This document shows positions 13,322 through 20,139 of a stretch of 21,565 nt of DNA, in pieces. Made by a program: the position numbers and the translations under genes. The number at the start of each line of letters is the position of its first letter. Positions within the stretch are counted from its first letter, which is position 1. This stretch comes from Candidatus Saccharibacteria bacterium UBA3218 (GTDB lineage Bacteria > Patescibacteriota > Saccharimonadia > Saccharimonadales > Saccharimonadaceae), in contig DEWE01000011.1 in assembly GCA_002363125.1 (NCBI GenBank), forward strand, positions 1-21,565, written 5' to 3'. The notes beneath the pieces were generated by a model that worked only from the letters and a program-made list of their open reading frames with translations, ran no database searches and was not told the DNA's origin.

Positions 13322-14596
13322 ATGAGAAACTGGAAATGGTTTTTGTTTTTCTGTAGCGTTTTTTTGGTTTTAATATCAATATGTGTATTCTTGATGCTGG
13401 GGGGCTTGATAGTTGAAGATGAGAATGTAGAAACAGTTAGAGTGCCGGAGTTTAGACTAACTTTAAATGGTGTAACTCTGGATGAAATAAAAGAAAATAG
13501 TAAAGAAATTAAGTATTCGGGAAATTGGCTTAAGATAGGTGATTTGAATATTAGTAATGTAAAAATAAAGGGAAGAGGTAATGCTACTTGGACACAAGAG
13601 AAAAAACCATATCAATTGAAATTTGCGCAAAAATTAAATTTATTTGGCTTGGGCAAATTGCGAAAATGGATTTTAATCTCAAATTATTGGGATGATACAA
13701 ATTTAAGAACAGACACGGCTTTTTATTTAGCTAATATGATTGGAGAAAAATTTGCACATAGTGGTGAATTTGTAGAATTATATGTAGATGATGAGTATGA
13801 AGGTTTATATTATCTGACACAGGGAATAGAGATTGATAAAAATGCAGTAAATTTAAGAGACCCTCTAGGGGTATTGGTAGAGCTGGATAATATATATGGT
13901 AAAAATGAAGATTCGTTTTTTATTACTAATAATGGCGAGTGTCTAACAGTGAAAGATATAGTGGTACAGGATAATCTTAATTTAGCGATGGCAGATTTTA
14001 TGAAGAATTTTAATATTCTTGAGATGGCGATACGAGAGCAAGATTATACTACGATTGCTGAAATTATAGATGTAGAATCTTTTGCACAGTACTATTTAAT
14101 TTCTGAATTTACCGCTAATTCCGATGCGTATTTCACAAGCCAATATTTTTATAAGGATGGGTTTGATGATAAGATACACGCTGGACCAGTGTGGGATTTT
14201 GATATCGCTTTTAATAACACTAAAGTGAGAAGTGAATTTATGGCAAATTGGGATATGACAGGAAGTATTGAGAAGGAGTATTTTTTGGATCCAAATCAGC
14301 AATATGATCAGTGGTCGCGTCTATTTGCGCGGTTGATTGAGTTACCTGAATTTAGGATGGAGGTGAATCGGGTATTTCAGGAAAAAATGTCGGGGCGAAG
14401 ACATAAACTATTATCATATATTTCTATGCGGGCAGTTAAGATACAGGAAGCGGCATTAAAAGAAAATGAAAAATGGAAAAAGGATGATTATGTGCAAAGT
14501 GTAAGAAAATTATTGAAGTGGATAAATGTTAGATATGATTATTTTGAAAAAGAATATGGTAATAATTATGGAAAAAACAATCAAAGTGGTATATAA
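13322..14596 (+). CDS. Membrane-anchored CotH kinase family protein
   Basis: CotH proteins are atypical protein kinases, known from Bacillus spore coats and fungal invasins. The 424 residues have one N-terminal membrane segment (about 7-29) and an extracytoplasmic domain. Family blocks are GRGNATW (84-90), KKPYQLKF (94-101, Lys100 a likely nucleotide-binding residue), LISNYWDDTNLRT, FVELYVDDEYEGLYYL and the metal-binding GPVWDFDIAFNN (288-299). The C-terminal third is charged and helical. The gene lies between a secreted sortase-like protein and an Ntn hydrolase. The ATG is placed for leaderless translation. Modification of surface proteins is a reasonable guess; the substrate is unknown. The codons look more A/T-rich than in the ribosomal genes. 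Confidence 0.88.
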   Translation: MRNWKWFLFFCSVFLVLISICVFLMLGGLIVEDENVETVRVPEFRLTLNGVTLDEIKENSKEIKYSGNWLKIGDLNISNVKIKGRGNATWTQEKKPYQLKFAQKLNLFGLGKLRKWILISNYWDDTNLRTDTAFYLANMIGEKFAHSGEFVELYVDDEYEGLYYLTQGIEIDKNAVNLRDPLGVLVELDNIYGKNEDSFFITNNGECLTVKDIVVQDNLNLAMADFMKNFNILEMAIREQDYTTIAEIIDVESFAQYYLISEFTANSDAYFTSQYFYKDGFDDKIHAGPVWDFDIAFNNTKVRSEFMANWDMTGSIEKEYFLDPNQQYDQWSRLFARLIELPEFRMEVNRVFQEKMSGRRHKLLSYISMRAVKIQEAALKENEKWKKDDYVQSVRKLLKWINVRYDYFEKEYGNNYGKNNQSGI

Positions 14597-14597
14597 T
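14587..14597 (+). promoter_or_regulatory. Putative -10 of the amidase gene
   Basis: TATAAT at 14592-14597, over the CotH stop codon, with a TGG at 14587-14589. The -35 is weak. The gene may also be read from the CotH transcript. Confidence 0.45.
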
Positions 14598-14624
14598 AAA
14601 AAATAACTTAAAAAGGGAGGCAAA

Positions 14625-15575
14625 ATGTGTACGGGGGTTAGATTTAGTGACGATAAAGGTGGGATGTATTTTGGGCGAAATTTGGATTGGTCGGTGCCTT
14701 ATGGGCAAAAAGTGGTAATTACTCCGCGTGGGTACAAGTATAATTCAGCATTTCTTGGTGAAATGACCTTGAAGGCTGGTGCAATAATTGGTATGGCTAT
14801 TGTTGCAGAGAATACTCCACTATATTTTGATTGCGCTAATGAATCTGGTCTTGCGATCGCTGGGTTGAACTTCCCGGGTTATGCAAAGTATGCCGAATCG
14901 GCGGTTGATGGTAAAACTAATGTTGCTGCTTATGAATTTCCACTTTGGGTGGTAATGAATTTCAAGACCGTGGATGAGGCTGAAGAAGCACTAAAAAATG
15001 TAGCAATTGTAGCAAAGCCAATTAATGATCAGTATCCAGTATCGCAATTACATTGGATAATTGGTGATGCGAAGCGTTCTATTGTGGTTGAATACACCAG
15101 TAACGGTATGGAAATTTTCCGCAACGATGTAGACATTCTCACTAATCAACCTGGCTACGGTTGGCATCAAGAAAATTTGCGTAATTATATGAATCTGTTC
15201 TATCAAATGCCAAAGGAAGTGCGTTGGGGTAAAGCTAAAATGACTGCTTTCGGCAGTGGCTCTTTGATGCGTGGCATACCTGGCGACTATTATTCGCCAT
15301 CGAGATTTGTAAGAGTAGCTTATCTCAATACGCATTATCCAGTAAAATCTACAGAAGAAGAGAACGTTTCACGTTTGTTCCATACGCTTGCTGGTGTGGC
15401 AATGATTGATGGTGCAGCCGCAATGGCGGATGGTGCATTCGAAAAGACCATTTACACTGGCGGGTATTCTACCAATACGAAAACTTATTATTATAATACC
15501 TACGAGGATCCAGCAATTCAGAAGGTTGCAATGGCGGATCACAATTTGGATTCGGCGGAATTGGTACAGATATAA
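14625..15575 (+). CDS. Choloylglycine hydrolase / penicillin V acylase family amidase
   Basis: An Ntn hydrolase that cleaves linear amide bonds; known members act on bile salts, penicillin V or acyl-homoserine lactones. After removal of Met1 the nucleophile is Cys2 (MCTGVRF). The family residues are in register: Arg18 and Asp21 (FGRNLDW), Asn82 (GLNFPGYAKY), Asn174 (ILTNQPGYGW) and Arg227 (SPSRFVRVAYL). The 316 residues match bile salt hydrolases. No signal peptide is present, as expected for a Cys2 autoprocessed enzyme, so it is cytoplasmic. A strong GGGAGG lies 7 nt upstream and a TATAAT overlaps the CotH stop. The substrate cannot be told from sequence. Confidence 0.92.
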   Translation: MCTGVRFSDDKGGMYFGRNLDWSVPYGQKVVITPRGYKYNSAFLGEMTLKAGAIIGMAIVAENTPLYFDCANESGLAIAGLNFPGYAKYAESAVDGKTNVAAYEFPLWVVMNFKTVDEAEEALKNVAIVAKPINDQYPVSQLHWIIGDAKRSIVVEYTSNGMEIFRNDVDILTNQPGYGWHQENLRNYMNLFYQMPKEVRWGKAKMTAFGSGSLMRGIPGDYYSPSRFVRVAYLNTHYPVKSTEEENVSRLFHTLAGVAMIDGAAAMADGAFEKTIYTGGYSTNTKTYYYNTYEDPAIQKVAMADHNLDSAELVQI

Positions 15576-15585
15576 TAGTTAGTCA

Positions 15586-15621
15586 GCCTAAGTCGAGTTT
15601 TTATCTGGACTTAGGCTTTTT
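15586..15621 (+). terminator. Terminator after the amidase gene
   Basis: GCCTAAGTC (15586-15594) pairs perfectly with GACTTAGGC (15608-15616) around a 13-nt loop, followed by TTTTT. Confidence 0.9.
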
Positions 15622-15629
15622 GTTATGAT
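15621..15629 (+). promoter_or_regulatory. Putative extended -10 of tRNA-Ala(GGC)
   Basis: TGTTATGAT at 15621-15629, 13 bp before the tRNA, directly after the terminator T-run. The -35 is weak. Confidence 0.4.
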
Positions 15630-15642
15630 AAGATAAAGTTGT

Positions 15643-15718
15643 GGGGCGTTAGCTCATTTGGTAGAGCGCTTCCATGGCATGGAAGAGGTGAGGAGTTCGA
15701 GCCTCCTACGCTCCACCA
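15643..15718 (+). tRNA. tRNA-Ala (anticodon GGC)
   Basis: 76 nt. Acceptor GGGGCGT/ACGCTCC with the G3:U70 alanine identity pair. The anticodon stem CTTCC/GGAAG encloses loop ATGGCAT (anticodon 15676-15678). The T arm is AGGAG TTCGAGC CTCCT. CCA is encoded. trpS begins 26 nt after it. Confidence 0.95.
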
Positions 15719-15743
15719 TTATTAATTTAATGGTGGATTTTTA
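15713..15743 (+). promoter_or_regulatory. Hairpin joining the tRNA-Ala 3' end to the trpS ribosome-binding site
   Basis: CCACCATTA (15713-15721), which includes the encoded CCA, pairs perfectly over 9 bp with TAATGGTGG (15728-15736), leaving a 6-nt loop; ATTTTT follows. The GGTGG arm is the only Shine-Dalgarno-like sequence for the trpS ATG at 15745. The hairpin could act as a weak terminator or as a block on trpS translation. Confidence 0.55.
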
Positions 15744-15744
15744 T

Positions 15745-16755
15745 ATGAAAACTATTTTAACCGGAATTAGATCAAATAGCGTTTTAACGATTGGTAACTA
15801 CCTTGGCGCGTTATTGCCAATGGTGCGTCTTGCAAACAAGCATTCAAAAGATTCGCAAATTAATATTTTTGTGCCAGATCTACATTCTATCATTGCTGAT
15901 ATAGATGGTGATTTACAGAGCAATGTGATTCGGACGCTCAAATATTACCTAGCGGCAGGCCTAGAGATTAATGAAAATGTGCATATTTATCGTCAAAGCT
16001 ATGTGCCGGCACATTCAGAGCTTTGCTGGATTTTAAACTGTGTAGCTACGATGGGTGAGACTTCGAGAATGATTCAATATAAAGAGAAGTCAAAAGGCCA
16101 AGAATCTTGCAATGTAGGGATTTTTGATTATCCGATTTTGATGGCGGCAGATATTTTGCTTTATGATGCGGCCTATGTTCCGATTGGTGAAGATCAGTTC
16201 CAGCATATTGAACTTACGCGAAATTTAGCAATGAGGTTTAATAATCGATTTGGCGAAATCTTCACAGTGCCGGTCAAAACTGAGGATCAAGTGAAGTTTA
16301 TGGAGGTAAGTGAGGGAATTAGAATTCGCGATCTTCTGAACCCAGAGAAGAAAATGAGTAAGTCTACTAAGGCGGAGAATTCTAAAATTATGTTAGATGA
16401 CGAGCCGGAAAAAGCTGCTAAGAAGATTATGTCGGCTACGACGGATTCTCTCGGTAAGGTAAAGTTTGACATGTTTAATCAACCAGGTATTTCTAACTTG
16501 TTGCAAATCGAGGCGTTGATTAATGACGTGCCTCTTCAGGATGTAATTGGCGCTTGGGCTGGTGAGACTAGGTATGGTGAGCTCAAAAAGAAGGTGGCAG
16601 AGAGCGTGTTTAATATGCTAACTGATTTTCAGGCTAAAATGGCAGAAATTTCAGATGAACAAATCTATAAGCTTCTAGAAGACGGCGAGATTTATGCTAA
16701 TAAAGTGGCAAATGCTAAATTATTAGAGGCGCAAAAAGCATTTGGGCTGAGGTAG
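15745..16755 (+). CDS. trpS: Tryptophanyl-tRNA synthetase
   Basis: Class I enzyme that charges tRNA-Trp. The start at 15745 (MKTILTGIRSNS) is chosen because the frame upstream runs into the tRNA; the ATG at 15730 is possible but has no ribosome-binding site. The 336 residues match the family (about 330). The HIGH equivalent is TIGNYLGAL, PILMAADILLYDA and VPIGEDQFQHIELTR are hallmarks, and the ATP loop is KKMSKS. It lies 26 nt behind tRNA-Ala(GGC) with no clear promoter between, so tRNA and mRNA may share a transcript. Confidence 0.97.
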   Translation: MKTILTGIRSNSVLTIGNYLGALLPMVRLANKHSKDSQINIFVPDLHSIIADIDGDLQSNVIRTLKYYLAAGLEINENVHIYRQSYVPAHSELCWILNCVATMGETSRMIQYKEKSKGQESCNVGIFDYPILMAADILLYDAAYVPIGEDQFQHIELTRNLAMRFNNRFGEIFTVPVKTEDQVKFMEVSEGIRIRDLLNPEKKMSKSTKAENSKIMLDDEPEKAAKKIMSATTDSLGKVKFDMFNQPGISNLLQIEALINDVPLQDVIGAWAGETRYGELKKKVAESVFNMLTDFQAKMAEISDEQIYKLLEDGEIYANKVANAKLLEAQKAFGLR

Positions 16756-16770
16756 AAAAAGGCGTTTTAC

Positions 16771-16799
16771 TTGCATTTTTACCATAAGTATGATATAAT
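16771..16799 (+). promoter_or_regulatory. Promoter of the RluA-family gene
   Basis: TTGCAT (16771-16776), 17 bp, TATAAT (16794-16799), with an extended TGA. The predicted start near 16806 is 2 nt before the ATG at 16808, so the mRNA should be essentially leaderless. Confidence 0.8.
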
Positions 16800-16807
16800 A
16801 TAAAGAT

Positions 16808-17686
16808 ATGATAATAACTGGTAAAAAATTTAGTAAACCAGAGATGTCGCGGGTAATTAACGGTGACAAAGAGCTAGCAAAAGAGCTTGATAAGCCAGAA
16901 AAAGTGCGATTAGATATTTTGATGGGCGAGATTTTTAAGAGTTATAATCGGTCGTCTTTGCAAAAGTTTATTGAATTTGGGTTTGTAACTGTGGATGGCA
17001 AAATGGCGAAAAAGCCAAATCAGAAGTTTGAGCGTGGCGTAAAAATTGATTTAAAGATTCCAGATACGATGAAGAATGCAGATTTGGTTCCAAAGGTTAT
17101 TTATGAAGATGGCAATGTGGTAGTTTTGAATAAGCCTGCGGGGCTACTTTCGATGGCTAAGGGGCAATATTGTCCAGAGAATACGCTCGAAAGATATGGA
17201 CTTTTGGTGCATCGTTTGGATCGTGACACGAGTGGTGTAGTGATTATGGCAAAGAGTCCGGAAGTGCAGATGTTTTTGAAAAAGCAATTTCAAGATCGCA
17301 AGACGCATAAAACTTATTACGCTATTGTGTCTGGAAGGCCAAAATTAGATGAGGCGAAACTAGATTTGCCTTTGGCAAGAGACCTAAAACGCCCTACGAC
17401 TTTTCGCGTAGATCCAAATGGTAAAGCTTCGGAAACTTATTACAAAGTAATTAAAACTGATGATAAACATTCTCTAGTAGAATTAAAACCTACTACTGGT
17501 AGAACGCATCAGTTGAGAGTACATATGAAATATTTGGGGCATCCGATTTTGGGTGACCCAGTTTATGGAGACGAAAAGGCAGATAGGTTATATCTTCATG
17601 CTAGTAAACTAGAAATAACTTTGCCAGGTGGAAAGCGTGTGACTTTTGAGGCGGAGTTGCCAGAGGAATTTAAAGATGTTTTTTGA
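16808..17686 (+). CDS. RluA-family pseudouridine synthase (RluD-like)
   Basis: Converts specific uridines in rRNA, or possibly tRNA, to pseudouridine. The 292 residues hold an S4-like RNA-binding domain (about 33-85, with SSLQKFIEFGFVTVDG) and the RluA catalytic domain. Motif II, HRLDRDTSG (135-143), places the catalytic Asp at 138; GRTHQLRVHM and HPILGDPVYG are motif III and its follow-on. The S4 plus catalytic layout matches RluC and RluD, but the target site cannot be assigned. Its 3' end overlaps the next gene by 11 bp. Confidence 0.94.
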   Translation: MIITGKKFSKPEMSRVINGDKELAKELDKPEKVRLDILMGEIFKSYNRSSLQKFIEFGFVTVDGKMAKKPNQKFERGVKIDLKIPDTMKNADLVPKVIYEDGNVVVLNKPAGLLSMAKGQYCPENTLERYGLLVHRLDRDTSGVVIMAKSPEVQMFLKKQFQDRKTHKTYYAIVSGRPKLDEAKLDLPLARDLKRPTTFRVDPNGKASETYYKVIKTDDKHSLVELKPTTGRTHQLRVHMKYLGHPILGDPVYGDEKADRLYLHASKLEITLPGGKRVTFEAELPEEFKDVF

Positions 17687-18338
17687 TTCTATCGCCGAAA
17701 TAGAATCGATTGCTGGTAAAGGCGGCACTACGATATTTGTAGTACCAAAAGATGTAGGAGTAAAAATTAACGGGTCTTTGATTTTAAAACCTGAAGATAA
17801 GAGTGTAATTACGATTGAGCAAGTACGTAGCGTACTAGAGAGGACGAACGTCAAACAAGACAAAGATATGTTTATTTTGATTAGACCGGCAGAACTTATG
17901 AATGAAGCAGCGGCAAATGCTTTTTTGAAAAATTTGGAAGAACCAAACGAAAAGATACACTATGTATTAGTTACAGATAGCCCGTCTAGGATTTTGCCGA
18001 CGATACTCAGTAGAGCAAGACTCTATTTCTTGAGAGATGAAGATAAAATTGGTGGCGCGGTAGTGGCTGATGAAAAGGACAAACTACTAGCCAAGAAATT
18101 GCTGGCGGCAAAACCAGCGGATTTAGTGAGCTTGGTTGAGGAAATCACAAAAAAGAAAGAGGGGGTAAGGTCTTATGCGCTGCTTATCTTGGGTTTAGCA
18201 ATAGAAATGATGTATAAATCTTACTTTTTGAACGGCAAGGAAGTATTTTTGAAAAAGATACCTAAGTTTTTGGCTGCTTATGATGGTGTGGCTCGGAATG
18301 GCCACGTGAAATTGCAAATTATATCCAACTTGTGTTAA
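17676..18338 (+). CDS. DNA polymerase III delta'-like clamp-loader protein, P-loop missing
   Basis: Likely the delta' (HolB-type) subunit of the clamp loader that loads the sliding clamp for replication. The start at 17676 overlaps the RluA-family gene by 11 bp. The 220 residues keep the conserved centre: ITIEQVRSVLE, AELMNEAAANAFLKNLEEP, then TDSPSRILPTILSRAR. The usual N-terminal Walker A P-loop and zinc module are absent; the first 40 residues are a short unrelated stretch, and the SRC motif reads SRA. Delta' subunits often lack ATPase activity, so the fold may still serve as a stator. It is shorter than the family (about 300-330). Confidence 0.82.
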   Translation: MFFDSIAEIESIAGKGGTTIFVVPKDVGVKINGSLILKPEDKSVITIEQVRSVLERTNVKQDKDMFILIRPAELMNEAAANAFLKNLEEPNEKIHYVLVTDSPSRILPTILSRARLYFLRDEDKIGGAVVADEKDKLLAKKLLAAKPADLVSLVEEITKKKEGVRSYALLILGLAIEMMYKSYFLNGKEVFLKKIPKFLAAYDGVARNGHVKLQIISNLC

Positions 18339-18341
18339 AAT
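18312..18341 (+). promoter_or_regulatory. Promoter for a leaderless TPR-gene mRNA
   Basis: TTGCAA (18312-18317), 18 bp, TAAAAT (18336-18341), with an extended TGT. The -10 covers the delta' stop codon. The ATG at 18348 is exactly 7 nt downstream and has no ribosome-binding site. Confidence 0.65.
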
Positions 18342-18347
18342 TGGGTT

Positions 18348-19094
18348 ATGATTGCGATATTTGCAATATTGGTTTTTATTGTCTATTTAGTTTTTTTCTT
18401 TCCAATGGAACCACGCGTAAAGAAGTCGGAGGAGAAATCGCCTAAATATACGGCACAAATGAAGAAGTTGTGGCAGATTGCTCAGACCTCCATGAAAGAG
18501 CGCAAGCCTTTTAGGGCGGAAAAAGCGCTTCTTACTATCTTAAAGTTTGACGAAAAAAATGCTGCGGCCTATAATCGCTTGGGGATTCTTTATGCTAAGG
18601 GACAAAAGTATGATGAAGCGGTAGAATGTTTTGAGATTGCACAGTCGCTCGATAATAATCCGGCTTCTATTCACAACGCTGGGTTAATTTATTTAGAAAC
18701 TGGTGCATATGAAAAGGCAGAGATGGCTTTTAGCCAGGCTATCGAGCTGGAGGGGGATGTTCCTGCTAGATATATTGCTCTGGCGAAGGCAGAGGAGAAA
18801 TTAGGAAGGACTAAAAAAGCGATTGACGCTTTGGAGAGCGCATACGATTTAGATCCAAAAATCTCTACACTCAGGCAGATTTTGGCGATATATGAAGCAG
18901 TAGAAGACATCGAGGCGGCGACTGCTACTTCGGCAAGGATTGAGGCGCAGATCACAAAAGATAATGATGCAAAAATAAAACGAGCAAACGCGAAAAAACG
19001 AAGGTTGGTGGCGATAACACCACGATCTAATGGTAATTTGAAAAAGTCTACACCCAAAATTATAAAACAGCATGTAGGTAGAAAGCGCATTTAG
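18348..19094 (+). CDS. Membrane-anchored TPR protein
   Basis: The 248 residues begin with one hydrophobic segment (1 to about 19, MIAIFAILVFIVYLVFFFP). Tetratricopeptide repeats of about 34 residues follow from about 45 to 190, seen in AAAYNRLGILYAKGQKYDEA, PASIHNAGLIYLETGAYEKA and ARYIALAKAEEKLGRTKKA. The tail (about 205-248) is strongly basic with a KKRR cluster. TPR arrays bind partner proteins; the basic tail, which is cytoplasmic if the anchor orientation is N-out, could contact nucleic acid or ribosomes. No specific partner is evident. It sits between the clamp-loader-like gene and tRNA-Tyr. Confidence 0.85.
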   Translation: MIAIFAILVFIVYLVFFFPMEPRVKKSEEKSPKYTAQMKKLWQIAQTSMKERKPFRAEKALLTILKFDEKNAAAYNRLGILYAKGQKYDEAVECFEIAQSLDNNPASIHNAGLIYLETGAYEKAEMAFSQAIELEGDVPARYIALAKAEEKLGRTKKAIDALESAYDLDPKISTLRQILAIYEAVEDIEAATATSARIEAQITKDNDAKIKRANAKKRRLVAITPRSNGNLKKSTPKIIKQHVGRKRI

Positions 19095-19098
19095 TTTA

Positions 19099-19126
19099 TT
19101 GCGTTTTTCGGTGTTTTTGGTATAAT
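19099..19126 (+). promoter_or_regulatory. Promoter of tRNA-Tyr
   Basis: TTGCGT (19099-19104), 16 bp, TATAAT (19121-19126), with an extended TGG. It ends 9 bp before the tRNA. Confidence 0.75.
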
Positions 19127-19135
19127 TAGCTTAGT

Positions 19136-19220
19136 GCTGGAATCGTCTAGTGGCAATGACAAGAGACTGTAAATCTCTCGCCTTCGGGCTTCGTAGGTTC
19201 GAGTCCTACTTCCAGCACCA
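19136..19220 (+). tRNA. tRNA-Tyr (anticodon GTA)
   Basis: 85 nt, class II, with a long variable arm (CGCC TTC GGGC region), as expected for bacterial tRNA-Tyr. Acceptor GCTGGAA/TTCCAGC with discriminator A. The anticodon stem AGAGA/TCTCT encloses CTGTAAA (anticodon 19169-19171). CCA is encoded. An open frame on the opposite strand is an artefact. Confidence 0.95.
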
Positions 19221-19260
19221 GAATTAAAATTAGACCCGCAGGGTCTTATTTTAATTCTGA
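19219..19260. terminator. Long hairpin starting in the tRNA-Tyr CCA end
   Basis: A 19-bp stem with one mismatch. The left arm starts at the CA of the encoded CCA (19219) and ends in TAGACCC; the loop is GCA; the right arm runs GGGTC onward to AATTCTG. There is no clean T-run after it, so it is either a weak terminator or a tRNA 3'-processing structure. Confidence 0.55.
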
Positions 19261-19491
19261 TCCCAGAGAAACAGGACGAGAACCATGGGTTCAGTTGAAG
19301 ATATATTATTTGTGGCATTACCAATATCTGCGGCAGTGCAAGAGGGACATTATATAAGAACAAAAATTATATAAGCTAGAGAAAAGGAGGCACAGAGTGC
19401 CTCCTTTATACAAAATCTATCACATCATCTACACACTCTACGCTGGGGGACTCGTATTTATCTCGAGCCCCCTACCAAGCCGACCCAGGGG
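19261..19491. other. Gene-poor spacer after tRNA-Tyr, with hairpins
   Basis: No convincing gene. A 29-codon frame at 19285-19374 lacks a well-placed ribosome-binding site. A perfect hairpin, AAAGGAGGCAC with GTGCCTCCTTT (about 19383-19407), may terminate the minus-strand unit or readthrough from the tRNA. GC-rich complementary blocks around 19445-19490 (GGGGACTCG with CGAGCCCC; AGCCCC with GGGGCT) can fold in two competing ways just after the stop of the minus-strand gene. Confidence 0.5.
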
Positions 19492-19845
19492 CTAGTAAAT
19501 GGAATTTAATTTATCAATTGCGCTGATAACTTCAGCGAGGATTGATATTAAAGTCCATTTCTTGCCGCCGAATTCGGCATTCATGGCGCAAAAATCGCCA
19601 AGGTGGGCGTAGTCCCAGCCAAGCATCAGTTTTCCTGAACGCTGGCCGAGAAATGTGCATCCACCATGCACGGGTAGAGGAATTTCCTCAAAATCCTTTT
19701 CGTAGTTTCCTTCAGGAAAACTAACGTAGGCATTCGGGTGCCCCATGAATGTTACGATCTCGAAGTACCGAGACTCATAATATCCACTAAGGATTACGAT
19801 GTCTCCCTGCTTAGGGGAAGAGGGGATGTGATAGAGATTGTTCAT
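19492..19845 (-). CDS. Small protein of unknown function, HGG...GWDYAHxGD motif
   Basis: 117 residues, with no signal peptide or membrane segment. AAGGAG lies 8 nt before the ATG, and a consensus promoter sits about 160 nt upstream, so it is very probably a real gene. The central VHGGCTFLGQR (59-69), followed by GWDYAHLGDF (76-85), resembles a motif I associate with small phage- and plasmid-borne proteins (HGG-T, then GFD-AHAGD); that is recollection, not a search result. Its long, strongly folded leader is unlike anything else here. It lies between tRNA-Tyr and other accessory genes. Function unknown. Confidence 0.75.
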   Translation of the reverse strand: MNNLYHIPSSPKQGDIVILSGYYESRYFEIVTFMGHPNAYVSFPEGNYEKDFEEIPLPVHGGCTFLGQRSGKLMLGWDYAHLGDFCAMNAEFGGKKWTLISILAEVISAIDKLNSIY

Positions 19846-19865
19846 AGTGAACGCTCCTTTTTTAA

Positions 19866-19950
19866 CGTCCGTAGACGATATTAGGTTGCGTGAATTAATT
19901 CACGTGACTCGGTTTAGCCACACTTTATCTAATGGCTAAACCGAGTCACG
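19866..19950 (-). promoter_or_regulatory. Three-hairpin structured 5' leader
   Basis: In RNA order on the minus strand, hairpin I pairs 19950-19933 with 19920-19903 (18 bp perfect, 12-nt loop). Hairpin II is the palindrome CGTGAATTAATTCACG (19904-19889). Hairpin III (19877-19866) has stem CGTC/GACG closed by a UACG tetraloop. The AAAAAAGGAG ribosome-binding site follows at once. None has a T-run, so simple termination is unlikely. A cis-regulatory RNA or a protein-binding site fits; no known riboswitch class was recognised. Confidence 0.65.
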
Positions 19951-20010
19951 CAAATATTATGAACAATATTTTGTTTTAAATGAGCGTACCTGCTAGGGTA
20001 ATGCTTGTTT

Positions 20011-20039
20011 ATTATAGCATACTTTAACAAAAAAGTCAA
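20011..20039 (-). promoter_or_regulatory. Promoter of the HGG-motif gene
   Basis: On minus, TTGACT (20039-20034), 17 bp, TATAAT (20016-20011), with TGC. It gives a leader of about 159 nt. It is divergent from the promoter at 20057. Confidence 0.85.
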
Positions 20040-20056
20040 TATACATTTGCACCAAA

Positions 20057-20085
20057 TTGACAAAATAAAGTATTTGTGCTATAAT
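20057..20085 (+). promoter_or_regulatory. Promoter of the 153-residue unknown gene
   Basis: TTGACA (20057-20062), 17 bp, TATAAT (20080-20085), with TGC: full consensus with extension. The leader is about 48 nt with AGAGGGGGG before the ATG. Confidence 0.9.
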
Positions 20086-20139
20086 AAAAAGATATCGTGG
20101 GTGTAAAGCCTAGGTAAATTAAAAAGAGGGGGGCTCATT

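Noticed and set aside
15658..15744. Longer N-terminus for trpS
   Set aside because: It would start inside tRNA-Ala(GGC), and the added residues match no family member.
19091..19363. Minus-strand open frame across tRNA-Tyr
   Set aside because: The GAGSRTRTYEA-type peptide is the standard antisense-tRNA artefact; no ribosome-binding site.
19285..19374. 29-codon frame after tRNA-Tyr
   Set aside because: No well-placed ribosome-binding site or promoter of its own; this length arises by chance.
19445..19491. tRNA-like or tmRNA-like fold in the GC-rich block
   Set aside because: Short complementary pieces exist, but no T arm, CCA end or acceptor pairing could be assembled.
19861..19950. Intrinsic terminator reading of the 18-bp hairpin
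   Set aside because: No T-run follows the stem on either strand, so it does not fit rho-independent termination.
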